64,000 bases of DNA from contig JACDQD010000005.1 of NCBI GenBank assembly GCA_019843655.1, positions 719,271-783,270 of the forward strand, read 5' to 3'. Of this stretch, positions 63,638 through 64,000 are shown piece after piece. The stretch comes from Lethocerus indicus. Taxonomy: Eukaryota; Arthropoda; Insecta; Hemiptera; Belostomatidae. The translations under genes were made by a program, and so were the position numbers. A model generated the notes under the pieces. The model did not search any database and was not told the DNA's origin. It saw nothing but the letters and a program-made list of their open reading frames with translations. Within the stretch, counting starts at the first letter, position 1. Each line of letters starts with the position of its first letter.

Positions 63638-64000
63638 GTCAGTTAACTAACCAATATATATATATATATTGTCTTCTGTCAGATTTTTATTTATTTTTTT
63701 TTTTTTTTTTTTAACAACAATAATTCGAATAGCACACCACTCAAATATATAATATATATACTTTGTTGTCGCTGTTGTTGTACTGTTTGTAATTGAACAC
63801 AGTTCAGTTATCTGTCACTCTCTCTCTCTCTTTCTATCTCTCACTATTCCTTTATCTATCTATATTTCGATTGTGTTGTTTTTTGTGTGTATTTATTTAT
63901 CCACTTTTATATATTGTCTCGGTCGTTCATTTCGGGATGCATCCGAACACTGGCCATTTACTGCACGTGGTTTATATACCATTCATTTCAGTATTGTCCT
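63638..64000. other. Intron after the last recognised exon
   Basis: T run at 63694-63712 and (TC)n near 63819-63831. ATTCATTTCAG ends at 63991 and could be the next acceptor, with only nine bases left in the window. Confidence 0.45.

Overview
The window is eukaryotic nuclear DNA, most likely from an insect or other arthropod. It holds the middle part of one large, intron-rich gene on the + strand, a Patronin/CAMSAP homologue (microtubule minus-end binding protein). I support 22 coding exons between 9790 and 63637, plus two weaker candidate exons. The assignment rests on successive exons that read, in order, like the Drosophila and vertebrate Patronin/CAMSAP family: the calponin-homology domain (exons at 9790-16342), the conserved linker blocks (20419-36935), the first coiled-coil segment (38567-38772), a long Gln/His/Gly/Pro-rich region (45302-53159), the SISFIG and KGFYISFDD/KRPKPPLR blocks (54316-54899), the late coiled coil (57484-57720), and the KTIHI, RRDYYRGSQD and GRRASYKTSR blocks (58640-63637). 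Nearly all junctions keep phase. The first coding exon(s) and promoter lie upstream or were not recognised in 1-9789, and the C-terminal CKK domain lies downstream of the window. No rRNA, tRNA or CRISPR was seen.

Everything else is intronic or upstream repeat DNA: low GC, rich in microsatellites, tandem arrays and short non-autonomous transposons. Main blocks are 104-bp and about 33-bp arrays (1-3575), a roughly 250-bp array (5430-6925), a 22-bp palindromic minisatellite (15142-15648), a roughly 190-bp array carrying a CAAGATGGCGG motif (23800-24990), a roughly 193-bp satellite of about 19 copies filling intron 7 (29535-33186), a roughly 290-bp array (45700-47290), and a 37-bp pyrimidine-rich array (60590-61425). 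Dispersed families are a long-inverted-repeat foldback element with CTTCAGTAGCG/CGCTACTGAAG arms (more than ten copies), mariner-type MITEs with mellifera-like ends flanked by TA, a second mariner-like MITE, TTAA-flanked piggyBac-like ends, and a TA-flanked element holding relics of a transposase-type N-terminus.

Repeats press right up to splice sites in several introns (exons 3, 8, 9, 11, 20 and 22). Several exons (3, 16, 20, 22) have reading-frame breaks in GC-rich or simple-sequence tracts, and copies of the satellite differ by C-run length. Unpolished long-read indels are the simplest explanation, although true degeneration or unusual splicing is not excluded. The most unusual items are a 590-bp AT-rich insert (about 55000-55600) carrying a minus-strand protein-like ORF inside a dispersed repeat, and a missing GT donor after exon 8 that would allow a short, CH-domain-only product.
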